Source: Clostridia bacterium
GTDB taxonomy: Bacteria; Bacillota; Clostridia; TANB77; CAG-508
Direction of reading: 5' to 3'
DNA: 59,061 nucleotides
Assembly (NCBI GenBank): GCA_022799935.1
Contig: JAAWPK010000003.1
Location: 1 to 59,061, forward strand
Below are positions 44,384-53,837 of the stretch, in pieces. The notes beneath the pieces are model-generated. The model ran no database searches, was not told where the DNA came from, and saw only the letters and a program-made list of their open reading frames with translations. The stretch's first letter is position 1; the number at the start of each line of letters is the position of its first letter. The translations under genes were made by a program, and so were the position numbers.

Positions 44384-44806
44384 ATGAGAAGTTTAGGAAT
44401 AGATTATGGTGATTCAAGAGTAGGAATTGCGATATCAGATGAGTTAAATATAACAGCACAAGGATTAGAAACAATACATCATAAAGGGAATGATAAAACT
44501 GTGCTAAAAAGATTAGAAGAGCTAACAAAATCTTATCAGATTTCTACATTTGTAATTGGTATGCCTATAAATATGGACGGAACAGAGGGAGAAAGAGTTA
44601 AGGTTACAAAAATGTTTATACATAAGCTTAAATGTAAATTTAATAACATAAAAATTGAAACTGTAGATGAAAGATTAACAACTGTTCAAGCTCATAAAAC
44701 AATGAACTTTTTGAATGTAAATAATAGAGAAAAAAGGAATATAGTAGATACAATTTCTGCTGTATATATATTAGAAATATATATGAATAAGTCATCAAAA
44801 TTGTAG
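44384..44806 (+). CDS. ruvX: Holliday junction resolvase YqgF/RuvX
   Basis: SLGIDYGDSRVGIAISDE...VIGMPINMDGTEGER...VDERLTTVQA. Confidence 0.95.
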   Translation: MRSLGIDYGDSRVGIAISDELNITAQGLETIHHKGNDKTVLKRLEELTKSYQISTFVIGMPINMDGTEGERVKVTKMFIHKLKCKFNNIKIETVDERLTTVQAHKTMNFLNVNNREKRNIVDTISAVYILEIYMNKSSKL

Positions 44807-44856
44807 AAATACAATGTAAAATAAATATGAATATTTGAAAGGAGAAAATACAAATA

Positions 44857-45147
44857 ATGGATGAAGAATTAGATAACATCATAGTATTAAATGATGAAGA
44901 AGGAAATGAAGTAAACTTTGAATTTCTAGACTTAGTAGAATTAGATGGAGAGGAATATGTAATATTATTACCAACAGACGAGGATGAAAGTGAACCAGGA
45001 GAAGTGGTTATACTTCAAGTAGAAGATACTGATTCAGAAGATGAAGAATCTTATGTAAGTGTTGAAGATGAAGAAGTATTAAACAAAGTATTTGAAATGT
45101 TTAAAGAAAAATTTAAAGATGAATTTGATTTCATAGATGAAGAATAA
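44857..45147 (+). CDS. DUF1292 family acidic protein
   Basis: IVLNDEEGNEVNFEFLDLVELDGEEYVILLP. Confidence 0.9.
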   Translation: MDEELDNIIVLNDEEGNEVNFEFLDLVELDGEEYVILLPTDEDESEPGEVVILQVEDTDSEDEESYVSVEDEEVLNKVFEMFKEKFKDEFDFIDEE

Positions 45148-45174
45148 AAAAGATGGCTTAGCCATCTTTTTTTA
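45146..45174 (+). terminator. Rho-independent terminator
   Basis: AAAAAAGATGGCTTAGCCATCTTTTTTT. Confidence 0.85.
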
Positions 45175-45284
45175 TTGTATAAGGATATGCAAATGTAAGT
45201 TAACTTCATGTTATACAAAATTGCAGAAGAACTCTACACACATATATACAGAGTTCTTCTTTCACTAATTTACAATTTTCTTAT

Positions 45285-46517
45285 TTAATATGTAATTAAT
45301 TTTGTTGTATAATCCAAATTTGCATAAGAATCATATTCATATCCTAAAGTATATGTATTTGTTGCTTGAATGTCTTTTTCAAGCATCATTAAAAGCTTTT
45401 TGTTTCTGCAAGTTGTTGTAAAGTCTTTTACAGAAGTAACAACTTGTATTTTTTTATTTGTTCTACATATATCAGATAAAAGTTTTTGACCTTTTGAATT
45501 AAGGCCTAAAACTCTAATATATGGATCTATTCTTTTAGAAGTTTCCATATCCTCTTTAGTAAATCCTAAAAGGGCATAAAGCATAACTCTGCATAACCTT
45601 GTTGAAGTATATCTCTTAGATTTTGCAAGATTCATAAATTCAGATAAAGTATTACAAGAGTTTGCTGCATTTTTTATAACATTTTCTAAACCTTCATTTA
45701 CATCTGGAAGGTTTGCAATTTGCGCAACTGTCATATTTCTAAGAGTAAACAAAATTTCTCTTTCAAATCTTTCAATTCCTAATACAGAATGACCTCTTTT
45801 AATGGATTGAGCCAAGATATCATAAGAAGCTTTTGGCATAACTTTATCAAGCTCATAATAATTTTTATGCTTTATTAAATCACGAATAGAAGTTGCACTT
45901 GCAAGATTGTCAACAATAAGTTTACTATTATAAGCAGGACCAATTCTCTTTATTGCCAAAGGATCAATCGTAGATCTTGTTGTATTTAAAGCCTTTAAAT
46001 ATTCAATTGCTAAAATATTATTTGGAGAAGATAATACATTTGCATATTTCCTCAAATCATTAAGATACATTAAAAGAGCATTCTCTCTAGCTTTTGGAAA
46101 AGAAATTCCTTTTGAAAGTTCATGAGAAAGTAATGATTTAAATTCTTCTGGTTCATCTGTTAGTATTTGAGCAAATTCTTTAAGTAGAGTTATGTCATTA
46201 AGTTCGCAACCAAAAGATATTGTATCTACGATTTTTAGTAAATTAAGAGTTTTTATTGCTCCTAATGCAAAATTTTCAGCGCTAGAAATACTATATATAC
46301 ATGGAAGTTCTAGAACTAAATCTACACCATTTTGAAGAGCCATTTTAGCTTTTGACCATTTATCTATAATAGATACATTACCTCTTTGAACAAAATTACC
46401 CGAAATGATAGCAATAGTATAACTGGCATTTGAAATTTTCTTTGCTTCATTTAAGTGATAAAGATGTCCATTGTGAAAAGGGTTGTACTCACCAATTATA
46501 GCTAGAACATTATCCAT
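45285..46517 (-). CDS. tmcAL: tRNA(Met) cytidine acetate ligase
   Basis: VLAIIGEYNPFHNGHLYHLNEAK...SGNFVQRGNVSIIDKW; the CGG in ATT TCG GGT is out of frame and read normally. Confidence 0.93.
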   Translation of the reverse strand: MDNVLAIIGEYNPFHNGHLYHLNEAKKISNASYTIAIISGNFVQRGNVSIIDKWSKAKMALQNGVDLVLELPCIYSISSAENFALGAIKTLNLLKIVDTISFGCELNDITLLKEFAQILTDEPEEFKSLLSHELSKGISFPKARENALLMYLNDLRKYANVLSSPNNILAIEYLKALNTTRSTIDPLAIKRIGPAYNSKLIVDNLASATSIRDLIKHKNYYELDKVMPKASYDILAQSIKRGHSVLGIERFEREILFTLRNMTVAQIANLPDVNEGLENVIKNAANSCNTLSEFMNLAKSKRYTSTRLCRVMLYALLGFTKEDMETSKRIDPYIRVLGLNSKGQKLLSDICRTNKKIQVVTSVKDFTTTCRNKKLLMMLEKDIQATNTYTLGYEYDSYANLDYTTKLITY

Positions 46518-46602
46518 ATGTCTTTCTCCTTTACAATAAAAATATTTATTGATATAATATCATAAAAACGAAAATAATGCAAATATTTTGGAGGTAAATC
46601 CT

Positions 46603-47040
46603 ATGAAAAAAGTAATTATATATACAGATGGTGCTTGTTCTGGTAATCCAGGACCAGGAGGTTGGGGTACAATACTTATGTATGAAGATAATAAAAAGGA
46701 AATATCAGGAGGAAAAAAGGATACTACAAATAATATTATGGAGGTAACAGCAGTTATAGAGGGACTAAAACTTCTAAAATATCCTTGTGAGGTAGAAATA
46801 TATAGTGATAGTGCATATGTTGTAAATGCTTTTAATCAAAATTGGATAACTAATTGGAAAAAGAATGGATGGAAAAATTCTAAAAAAGAAGATGTGAAAA
46901 ATAGAGAATTGTGGGAAGAATTAGAAAGTTTAATGAGTGAACACAAAGTGACTTTTATAAAAGTTAAAGGACATAGTGACAATGAATACAATAACAGATG
47001 TGATGAATTGGCAAGAAGTGCAATAAAGAACTTAAATTAG
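46603..47040 (+). CDS. rnhA: Ribonuclease HI
   Basis: [20 protein letters not shown]...[14 protein letters not shown]...[17 protein letters not shown]. Confidence 0.96.
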   Translation: MKKVIIYTDGACSGNPGPGGWGTILMYEDNKKEISGGKKDTTNNIMEVTAVIEGLKLLKYPCEVEIYSDSAYVVNAFNQNWITNWKKNGWKNSKKEDVKNRELWEELESLMSEHKVTFIKVKGHSDNEYNNRCDELARSAIKNLN

Positions 47041-47050
47041 GAGGTGTATT

Positions 47051-47949
47051 ATGAAGATAGGAGTGGATTTAGGTGGAAGTCATATAGCTATTCGGATTAA
47101 TAGATAAAAACAACATAATAGAAAAAAAAGAAAAAAGCTTTGTAGAAGAAGATAAATTGAATATAAGACAAGTTATTAAAGAAACTATAAAAAAATATAT
47201 AAATGAAATTTTAGAAGTTAATAATATAAATATTTCTCAAATAGATGGAATTGGAATAGCTGCACCAGGGACATGTAATAATAAATGTATAATTAAAGCA
47301 GAGAATTTAGGAATTAGAGATTTTAATATAGTGTCAGAATTAAAAGAATACTATAAAAATATAGAAATAAAACTTGCAAATGATGGAAAATGTGCAGCAC
47401 TTTGTGAAAAAGAATATGGAAGTCTAAAAAAATATGAAGATTCAGTATTTTTATGCCTAGGAACAGGAATAGGAGGAGCTGTATTTTTACAAAATAAATT
47501 GCTAAAGCCAAATAAATTTTCAGGATTTGAACTTCGGTCATGTGGTAATAGAAAAAAATGGAATACAATGCTCTTGTGGAAGAAAGGGGTGTTTTGAGCG
47601 ATATTGCTCAATGGTTTCATTAAAAGAAAGTGTAAGAAAGCTTAAACAAAAAGAACATATTTCAGGGAAAGAACTTTATGAAATTATGAAAAATGATATA
47701 AATAGTATTAAAGATATAGTTGATACATATATAGAAAATTTAGCAATAGGAATAGCAAATTATATAAATATATTTGAGCCAGAAGGAATTGCAATTGGAG
47801 GAAGTTTTGTATTTTATGCAGATATATTGTTAGAAATGTTAAAAGAAAGATTAAAACAAAAAAATATTACATTTAATGAAGATGTTCCTGAGATTGTTAT
47901 TGCAGAATATGGCAACAACGCAGGGATGATAGGGGCAAGTTTGATGTAA
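47051..47949 (+). CDS. ROK family protein (glucokinase-like), continuous only with 47093 CGGA and 47535 CGGT
   Basis: MKIGVDLGGSHIAI[G]LIDKNN...GTGIGGAVFL...FSGFEL[G]HVVIEKNGIQCSCGRKGCFERYCS. Confidence 0.95.
47093..47096 (+). other. CGGA quadruplet = Gly (ROK)
   Basis: ATT CGGA TTA ATA GAT = IGLID. Confidence 0.95.
47535..47538 (+). other. CGGT quadruplet = Gly (ROK)
   Basis: CTT CGGT CAT GTG = ELGHV. Confidence 0.96.
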
Positions 47950-48061
47950 TGTTACAGAAATTATACATTTTTTTTACATTTTTGTAACAATATTGAAAAA
48001 AAGTTTGTTATAAAATATAATAGGCTTAAATAAAACAAAAGAAATAATTTGGAGGGTATAT

Positions 48062-48601
48062 ATGGAAACATTTGCAGATTACATCCTAGGTGAAAAAGAC
48101 TATGGGAAGAAAATGGAAATAGTATATTATTTGCAAAAAAGAAATGATATTTTCTTTGATAATTCTGTTGTATTGAAAGCAGAACTTGCGAGACTATTTA
48201 TAGAAACCATGAAAATAGATGTTGATGCAAACCTTGTTGTAACAGCTTGCCTTTTATATGCCTGTAAGAAAAATATAGTGTCATATGATATAGAAAAAAT
48301 CCGAAGATATGCAGTAGATGGAGCTGAATATTTACAAACATTAGGTTTTTCTAAAAAATTTTGTAAAATATGTTCAGAGGTAAATAGATATTTAAAAAAT
48401 GATGATAGAGAAAAAGAAAGTGATATATTAGAACTTGTAGATAACTTTGGCGGACTTGTTTTAGACAGACCAGAAAGAAAAGGGTTTCCAATAGATGAAG
48501 CAATGAATTTGCTTGAAAATAGAAATCTAAAAGGTTTGGGAAATATATATTTAGATAAATTTAAAGAATTTATCTATCTGAAAGAAGGTGTTGCAGCATA
48601 A
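48062..48601 (+). CDS. Hypothetical protein (HD-like)
   Basis: Full ORF, GGAGGG RBS. Confidence 0.6.
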   Translation: METFADYILGEKDYGKKMEIVYYLQKRNDIFFDNSVVLKAELARLFIETMKIDVDANLVVTACLLYACKKNIVSYDIEKIRRYAVDGAEYLQTLGFSKKFCKICSEVNRYLKNDDREKESDILELVDNFGGLVLDRPERKGFPIDEAMNLLENRNLKGLGNIYLDKFKEFIYLKEGVAA

Positions 48602-48825
48602 TGAAAAGGGGAAATTATGAAGTTCACAAAGCAGATACAAAAACTAATATTAATCCAGATGTACTTGGATTAGTTGCTCTAGCAAGACTTACAAAAGAGG
48701 CAAAAGAACTTAGAAATTGTATCTATGGAGGAAAAAGACCAGAGGATATAAGAAAAGATAAACTATCACAAAGGATAGAAAAAAGAAAAGGAAGTTTATC
48801 ACAAGAAATTGGAGAAGAACGCTAA
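48601..48825 (+). CDS. Hypothetical protein
   Basis: ATG overlaps upstream stop; short charged ORF in operon. Confidence 0.55.
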   Translation: MKRGNYEVHKADTKTNINPDVLGLVALARLTKEAKELRNCIYGGKRPEDIRKDKLSQRIEKRKGSLSQEIGEER

Positions 48826-50028
48826 ATGTATGAAATATTTGCAGATTTACATATACATATAGGAAGAGCAAAAAATAATAAGCCAATAAAAATTACAGCT
48901 GCAAGAAGCCTTAATTTTGAAAACATTGCAAACGAATGTGTACAAAGAAAAGGTATAAATATTGCTGGAATAATTGATTGTGCTTCTCCTTATGTTATAG
49001 AAGATATCGAAGAATTTTTAAAAAATGGTGAAGCACAAGAGTTAAAAGACGGTCGGAATTATATATAAAAATAAGTTATGCATAATATTGGGGAGTGAAA
49101 TAGAAACATCAGAGAAAAATGATAATGGAAAAGTAGGAAGTGCCCATAATTTATGTTATTTTCCATACCTAAAAGATATAAAAGGTTTTTCAAAAGAAAT
49201 GGAAAAACATATTAAAAATATAACTTTAAGTTCACAAAGAGCAAATATATCTGCATATGAATTAATAGATATAGTTCAGAAATATAATGGAGTCTTAATT
49301 CCAGCACATACATTTACACCTCATAAAAGTTTTTATGGAAATTGCACAGATAGATTGGAAAAGATATTTAAAGAGAAATATTCAAAAGTCCATGCAATAG
49401 AGCTTGGACTTAGTTCAGATACCTTTTTAGCAGATCAGATATCAGAATTAGAAGGAAAAACTTTTTTAACAAATTCAGATGCTCATTCTCTTCCTAAAAT
49501 AGCAAGAGAATATAATAAAATTGCAGTAGAAGATGTTAGTTTTAAAGAATTAATGAAGGCTATAAGAAATGAAGATGGAAGAAAGATACTTTGTAATTAT
49601 GGTTTAGATCCAAAACTTCGGAAAATATCATAGAACATATTGTGAAGTATGTGATAAAAGAATAGAAGGTAAACTCCCAGTTACAAAATGTGATACTTGT
49701 GATAGTAGAAATATTACAATGGGAGTATTAGATAGAATAGAAATAATAAAAGACAAAAAAGAAACAAAAAGTCCAAGCTTTAGGCCACCATATAAATATC
49801 AGATACCTCTTTCATTTATACCAGGGCTTGGAAAGAAAACAATTGAAAAATTGCTTTCAAATTTTGAGACAGAAATGAATATATTACACAATCTTTCATT
49901 CGATGACATAGAAGCAACATGTGGAGTGAAAGTTGCAAAAGGAATAATAGATCGGAAAAGAAGGAAATTTAAAAATTGCAGCTGGTGGTGGTGGTGTATA
50001 TGGAAAAGTTTGTAAAGATAAAGGATAA
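48826..50028 (+). CDS. PHP-domain endonuclease Q-like protein (TIGR00375-like), continuous only with CGGA at 49054, 49619, 49953
   Basis: MYEIFADLHIHIGRAKN...LKDG[G]IIYKNKLCIILGSEIET...DPKL[G]KYHRTYCEVCDKRI...IID[G]KEGNLKIAAGGGGVYGKVCKDKG. Confidence 0.9.
49054..49057 (+). other. CGGA quadruplet = Gly (PHP)
   Basis: GGT CGGA ATT ATA TAT. Confidence 0.87.
49619..49622 (+). other. CGGA quadruplet = Gly (PHP)
   Basis: CTT CGGA AAA TAT CAT = LGKYH. Confidence 0.93.
49953..49956 (+). other. CGGA quadruplet = Gly (PHP)
   Basis: GAT CGGA AAA GAA GGA. Confidence 0.88.
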
Positions 50029-50061
50029 ATAGGTTCTATTTTTTATTGTATTACATAAACA

Positions 50062-50750
50062 TTGATTAAGAAATCTAAAAAAGAGGTATATGTAATGCAA
50101 AACAAAAGAACGAAAAGAGCTAGAAAGACTTCAAGGATAGGAATAATACAAACTCATATAAGGAATAATCTGAAAAACTATGTAATTGTAACTATAATTT
50201 TTTTAGTTGGTGTAGTACTTGGTGTACTTTTTATAAACAATGCAACTGAAGTTAAGCAAGAAGAAATAAGCTCATATATTAATAGTTTTATAGACAAAAC
50301 AAAAAACGATGGAAATATTGATTATATCAAACTTTTTATAAACTCTGTAAAAATGAATTTATCTATTGCATTATTATTGTGGTTTGCAGGTCTTACTGTA
50401 ATACGGAGTATTTGTAGTATATGGTACTATATGTTTTAGAGGTTTTTCATTTGGGTATACAGTATCAAGTATAATAGGAGCAATAGGAACGCAAAAGGGA
50501 ACAGTGTTTATTTTATCATCAATGTTACTGCAAAATATAATATTTATTCCATGTATATTTGCAATAGCAGTAAGCCGGAATTAATCTATATAAATCTATC
50601 ATGAAGGATAAAAGGCGTGATAACATAAAACTAGAAATACTAAGACATACGATTTTCTCTGCAATTATAGGGGTAATGCTAATTGTAGCTTCTTTTGTGG
50701 AAACATATGTGTCGACAAATATGTTTATGTTTACTACAAAAATTTTATAA
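50062..50750 (+). CDS. spoIIM: Stage II sporulation protein M, continuous only with CGGA at 50404 and 50576
   Basis: ...LTVI[G]VFVVYGTICFRGFSFGYTVSSIIGAIGTQKGTVFILSSMLLQNIIFIPCIFAIAVS[G]INLYKSIM...; likely start 50095. Confidence 0.88.
50404..50407 (+). other. spoIIM: CGGA quadruplet = Gly (spoIIM)
   Basis: ATA CGGA GTA TTT. Confidence 0.87.
50576..50579 (+). other. spoIIM: CGGA quadruplet = Gly (spoIIM)
   Basis: AGC CGGA ATT AAT. Confidence 0.87.
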
Positions 50751-50840
50751 AATTTAAAAAATCTATTTACAATTTTATCTTAATTTGATATAACATATAT
50801 ATCTTATGTTAATAGAAAATAGTGAGGGAGAAAATAAAGA

Positions 50841-51722
50841 ATGCAAAAGCAAGTAAAAAATTTCTTGAATTTTATAGAAAATGATAAGAAAGTATCACAA
50901 AATACATTACAATCATACAAAAGGGATATTCTTCAATATACAGACTATGTTGAAGAAAATAGAATAAATTATGCAAAAGTAGATGAAGATGGGATAAAAG
51001 ATTATTTGCAACATATGAATGAGATTGGAAAGAAAAGCTCTACAATATCAAGGAGCTTAGCTTCTATCAGATCTTTCTATCAATATTTATTAAGGACAAA
51101 GAAAGTAAAAAGAGATCCAACAGAAGGAATACAATCTCCTAAGATAGAAAAGAGAATACCTTCAGTGCTTACATCTCAAGAAGTTGAATTATTATTAGAA
51201 CAACCAAAAAATGTAGATTTAAAAGGTATAAGAGATAAGGCAATGCTTGAATTTGCTTATGCAACAGGAATGAAGGTTACAGAGATTATATCTTTGGATT
51301 TAGATGATATAAATATTGAGGAAGGCTATGTATCTTGTAAAGGAAAAGATAAATCTAGGAATATACCTTTAGGTTCATTGTCACTTAAAGCTTTAAAAGA
51401 TTATACAGAAAATTCAAGAAATATATTAATAAAAGATGAGAATGTAAAAGCTTTATTTGTTAACACAAATGGTCAAAGACTTACAAGACAAGGATTTTGG
51501 AAAATAGTAAAATACTATAAGGAACAAGCACATATAAATAAAGAAATTACTCCACACATATTAAGACATTCATTTGCAACTCACCTTTTACAAAATGGAG
51601 CAGAACTTAAAGCTATTCAAACAATGCTTGGACATTCTGATATATCTTCAACACAAATATATATGCAATTTCAAGATGCAACTATACAGAATATATATAA
51701 GAAGGCTCATCCTAGAGCATAA
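50841..51722 (+). CDS. xerD: Site-specific tyrosine recombinase XerD
   Basis: HILRHSFATHLLQNGAELKAIQTMLGHSDISSTQIYMQ. Confidence 0.92.
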   Translation: MQKQVKNFLNFIENDKKVSQNTLQSYKRDILQYTDYVEENRINYAKVDEDGIKDYLQHMNEIGKKSSTISRSLASIRSFYQYLLRTKKVKRDPTEGIQSPKIEKRIPSVLTSQEVELLLEQPKNVDLKGIRDKAMLEFAYATGMKVTEIISLDLDDINIEEGYVSCKGKDKSRNIPLGSLSLKALKDYTENSRNILIKDENVKALFVNTNGQRLTRQGFWKIVKYYKEQAHINKEITPHILRHSFATHLLQNGAELKAIQTMLGHSDISSTQIYMQFQDATIQNIYKKAHPRA

Positions 51723-51874
51723 AATTCAAAAGATGAACTTCGTATTGATTAGTTGATGTTTATTCAAAATTACTTAAATGTATAATAATACATTTGTTTA
51801 ATATTTGAATTTATGCATTTGATACTACTTGTTTCTATTCTGAATTTAGAGATAGTATATTATAAAATAACGAT

Positions 51875-51912
51875 AAAAAGTTCGCTGAAAGACTTCTTTT
51901 AGCGAACTTTTC
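51875..51912 (+). terminator. Rho-independent terminator
   Basis: AAAAAGTTCGCTGAAAGACTTCTTTTAGCGAACTTTTC. Confidence 0.85.
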
Positions 51913-51944
51913 TAGTTTAGTAATCTAAAGAAAGGAAGAAATAT

Positions 51945-52461
51945 ATGAGAAGAGATGAAAGAAAGAAAAAAGATAATTTAGAAAAACTAGAAAAAGAAAT
52001 AGAAGCTAAGAAAAAATTACCAAAAGAAGTAAAAGAAAAAATAAATTCTAAAGTATTTGAAAATGTGGTAATACTTGTAATAATTATGGTTTACTTTGTT
52101 GCTTTAAATCTGGGGATGAATAATATTCCTACAGAAAATTATATAATGGATTTGAAGGTATTTTCAATAATGCTTTTAGTTATAACAATTATGACTTTTG
52201 AATTTGGATATAAAAAAGATGATGGAGGTATATGGTTACATGGTGTTGAGATAATGGCAATTCGGAGTGTTTACATCATACTTAATAGGACTATATTCTA
52301 TATATTATACAACTTATGGGACAGTTCTACTTGTAGTTGCCATTTTATATTTGATATATTATGCAATAAAAATTGTAATAATACAAAGGAGAATGGAAAC
52401 AGAATATAATAAAAGTTTAGCAGATATAAGAAATATTGTTGAAAATAAAGGAGGAAAATAA
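51945..52461 (+). CDS. Hypothetical multi-TM membrane protein, continuous only with CGGA=Gly at 52263
   Basis: GVEIMAI[G]VFTSYLIGLYSIYYTTYGTVLLVVAILYLIYYAIKIVIIQRRME. Confidence 0.75.
52263..52266 (+). other. CGGA quadruplet = Gly
   Basis: ATT CGGA GTG TTT. Confidence 0.82.
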
Positions 52462-52462
52462 A

Positions 52463-53764
52463 ATGGAAAAATGTTTATTATTAGGAAATGGTGGAAGAGA
52501 AGCTGTTATTGCAGAGTATGTATCAAAAGGGTACAAGCTATATTCTATAATGCCATATGAAAATCCATCAATTTCCGAATGCACAAGAAGCTCAGGCGGA
52601 AAATTTATTATAGGAGATGCATTTAACAAAGAACTTGTTAAAAAGTTTATTGAAGAAGAAGGAATAGAAAATTGCATAATTAGCAGTGACAATTTGCTTC
52701 AAGACGGACTAATAGATTTAGCAAAAGAATTAGGATTAAAAACATTTGGACCAACATCAAAAGGTGCAAAAATTGAGTGGAGTAAAACTTATGCACTAGA
52801 CATAGTTAAAGAGATTGCACCAGAAATGATAATAAAGAATGTTAATATAACAGATATAAATACTTTGCAAAAAGTTATAGATAGCTATGAAGATGACAGT
52901 TTTGTTGTAAAACCAGAAGGATTGACAGGTGGAAAAGGTGTAAAAGTAGGCGGAATACACTTTATTGGAAAAGAAGAAGGATTTAACTATGCTAAGTCTT
53001 GTTTAGAAGAGGCAGGAAATGTAATAGTTCAAGATAAAGTTGAGGGTAGAGAATTTACTGTTACAGGTTTGACAGATGGAAAAAATATAGTAATAACACC
53101 TACAACATTTGATTATCCTTATAGATTTGATGAAGATAAAGGACCAGGAACAGGAGGAATGGGGTGTCTAGGATTTGATAATGGACTTCTTCCATTTTTA
53201 ACAAAAGAGGATATAGATAAATGTGCAAAATTAATGAAAGATGTTTTAGCATATGTAAATAAAGAAAGTTTAGAATTTAATGGAGTAATTTATGGTGGAT
53301 TTTTCAAATGTAATGATTCTATAAAATTCATAGAATTTAATGCAAGATTTGGAGATCCAGAGTCATTAAATATATTAAATGCAATTGATACACCATTTGA
53401 AGAACTATTTAAAAATATTCAAAATCAAACATTAAGTGAAGAAAATTGTAAATTTAAAAAGATAAATACATTTACAGTGTATGCAGTAAGCCCAAATTAT
53501 GCAATAACTTCTTCTAAAGAACCTTGTAAATTTACTTTAGATAAAGAAGAGATTGAAAAGCAAGGTGTAAAAATATATTTTGCAAGCACAAAACATATTG
53601 AGGGTAAAAATTATGAAAGTGTAGGAAATTCCAGATTATTTGCTGTAGTTACAGTGGATGAAGATATGGAAGAAGCAAAAAAAAGAGTTTATAAAGCAAT
53701 GGATGGAAATATAGATAGTATTCTACATTATAGAAAAGATATAGGAAATATGTATGCACATTAA
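52463..53764 (+). CDS. purD: Phosphoribosylamine-glycine ligase (GARS)
   Basis: LLLGNGGREAVI...FVVKPEGLTGGKGVKVGG...EFNARFGDPE. Confidence 0.9.
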   Translation: MEKCLLLGNGGREAVIAEYVSKGYKLYSIMPYENPSISECTRSSGGKFIIGDAFNKELVKKFIEEEGIENCIISSDNLLQDGLIDLAKELGLKTFGPTSKGAKIEWSKTYALDIVKEIAPEMIIKNVNITDINTLQKVIDSYEDDSFVVKPEGLTGGKGVKVGGIHFIGKEEGFNYAKSCLEEAGNVIVQDKVEGREFTVTGLTDGKNIVITPTTFDYPYRFDEDKGPGTGGMGCLGFDNGLLPFLTKEDIDKCAKLMKDVLAYVNKESLEFNGVIYGGFFKCNDSIKFIEFNARFGDPESLNILNAIDTPFEELFKNIQNQTLSEENCKFKKINTFTVYAVSPNYAITSSKEPCKFTLDKEEIEKQGVKIYFASTKHIEGKNYESVGNSRLFAVVTVDEDMEEAKKRVYKAMDGNIDSILHYRKDIGNMYAH

Positions 53765-53837
53765 AATTTTATAATATATTGACAAAGATAGTTATAAAAT
53801 ATATTATATAAAATATAAAATAACTTAGGAGGAAAAA

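Noticed and set aside
8597-50579. Classical regulatory programmed +1 frameshifting (prfB or antizyme type)
   Set aside because: No shared slippery P-site codon, stop or stimulator; multiple events per gene and use in unrelated housekeeping genes do not fit regulation.
3269-52266. Random sequencing or assembly indels as the cause of the frameshifts
   Set aside because: All 45 are +1, all at zero-frame CGG immediately before a Gly codon, none in homopolymers, present on both strands, and absent at about thirty out-of-frame CGGs. Raw reads should still be checked.
3269-52266. Simple triplet reassignment CGG to another amino acid
   Set aside because: A triplet reassignment would not change the reading frame; here the frame must advance by one base each time.
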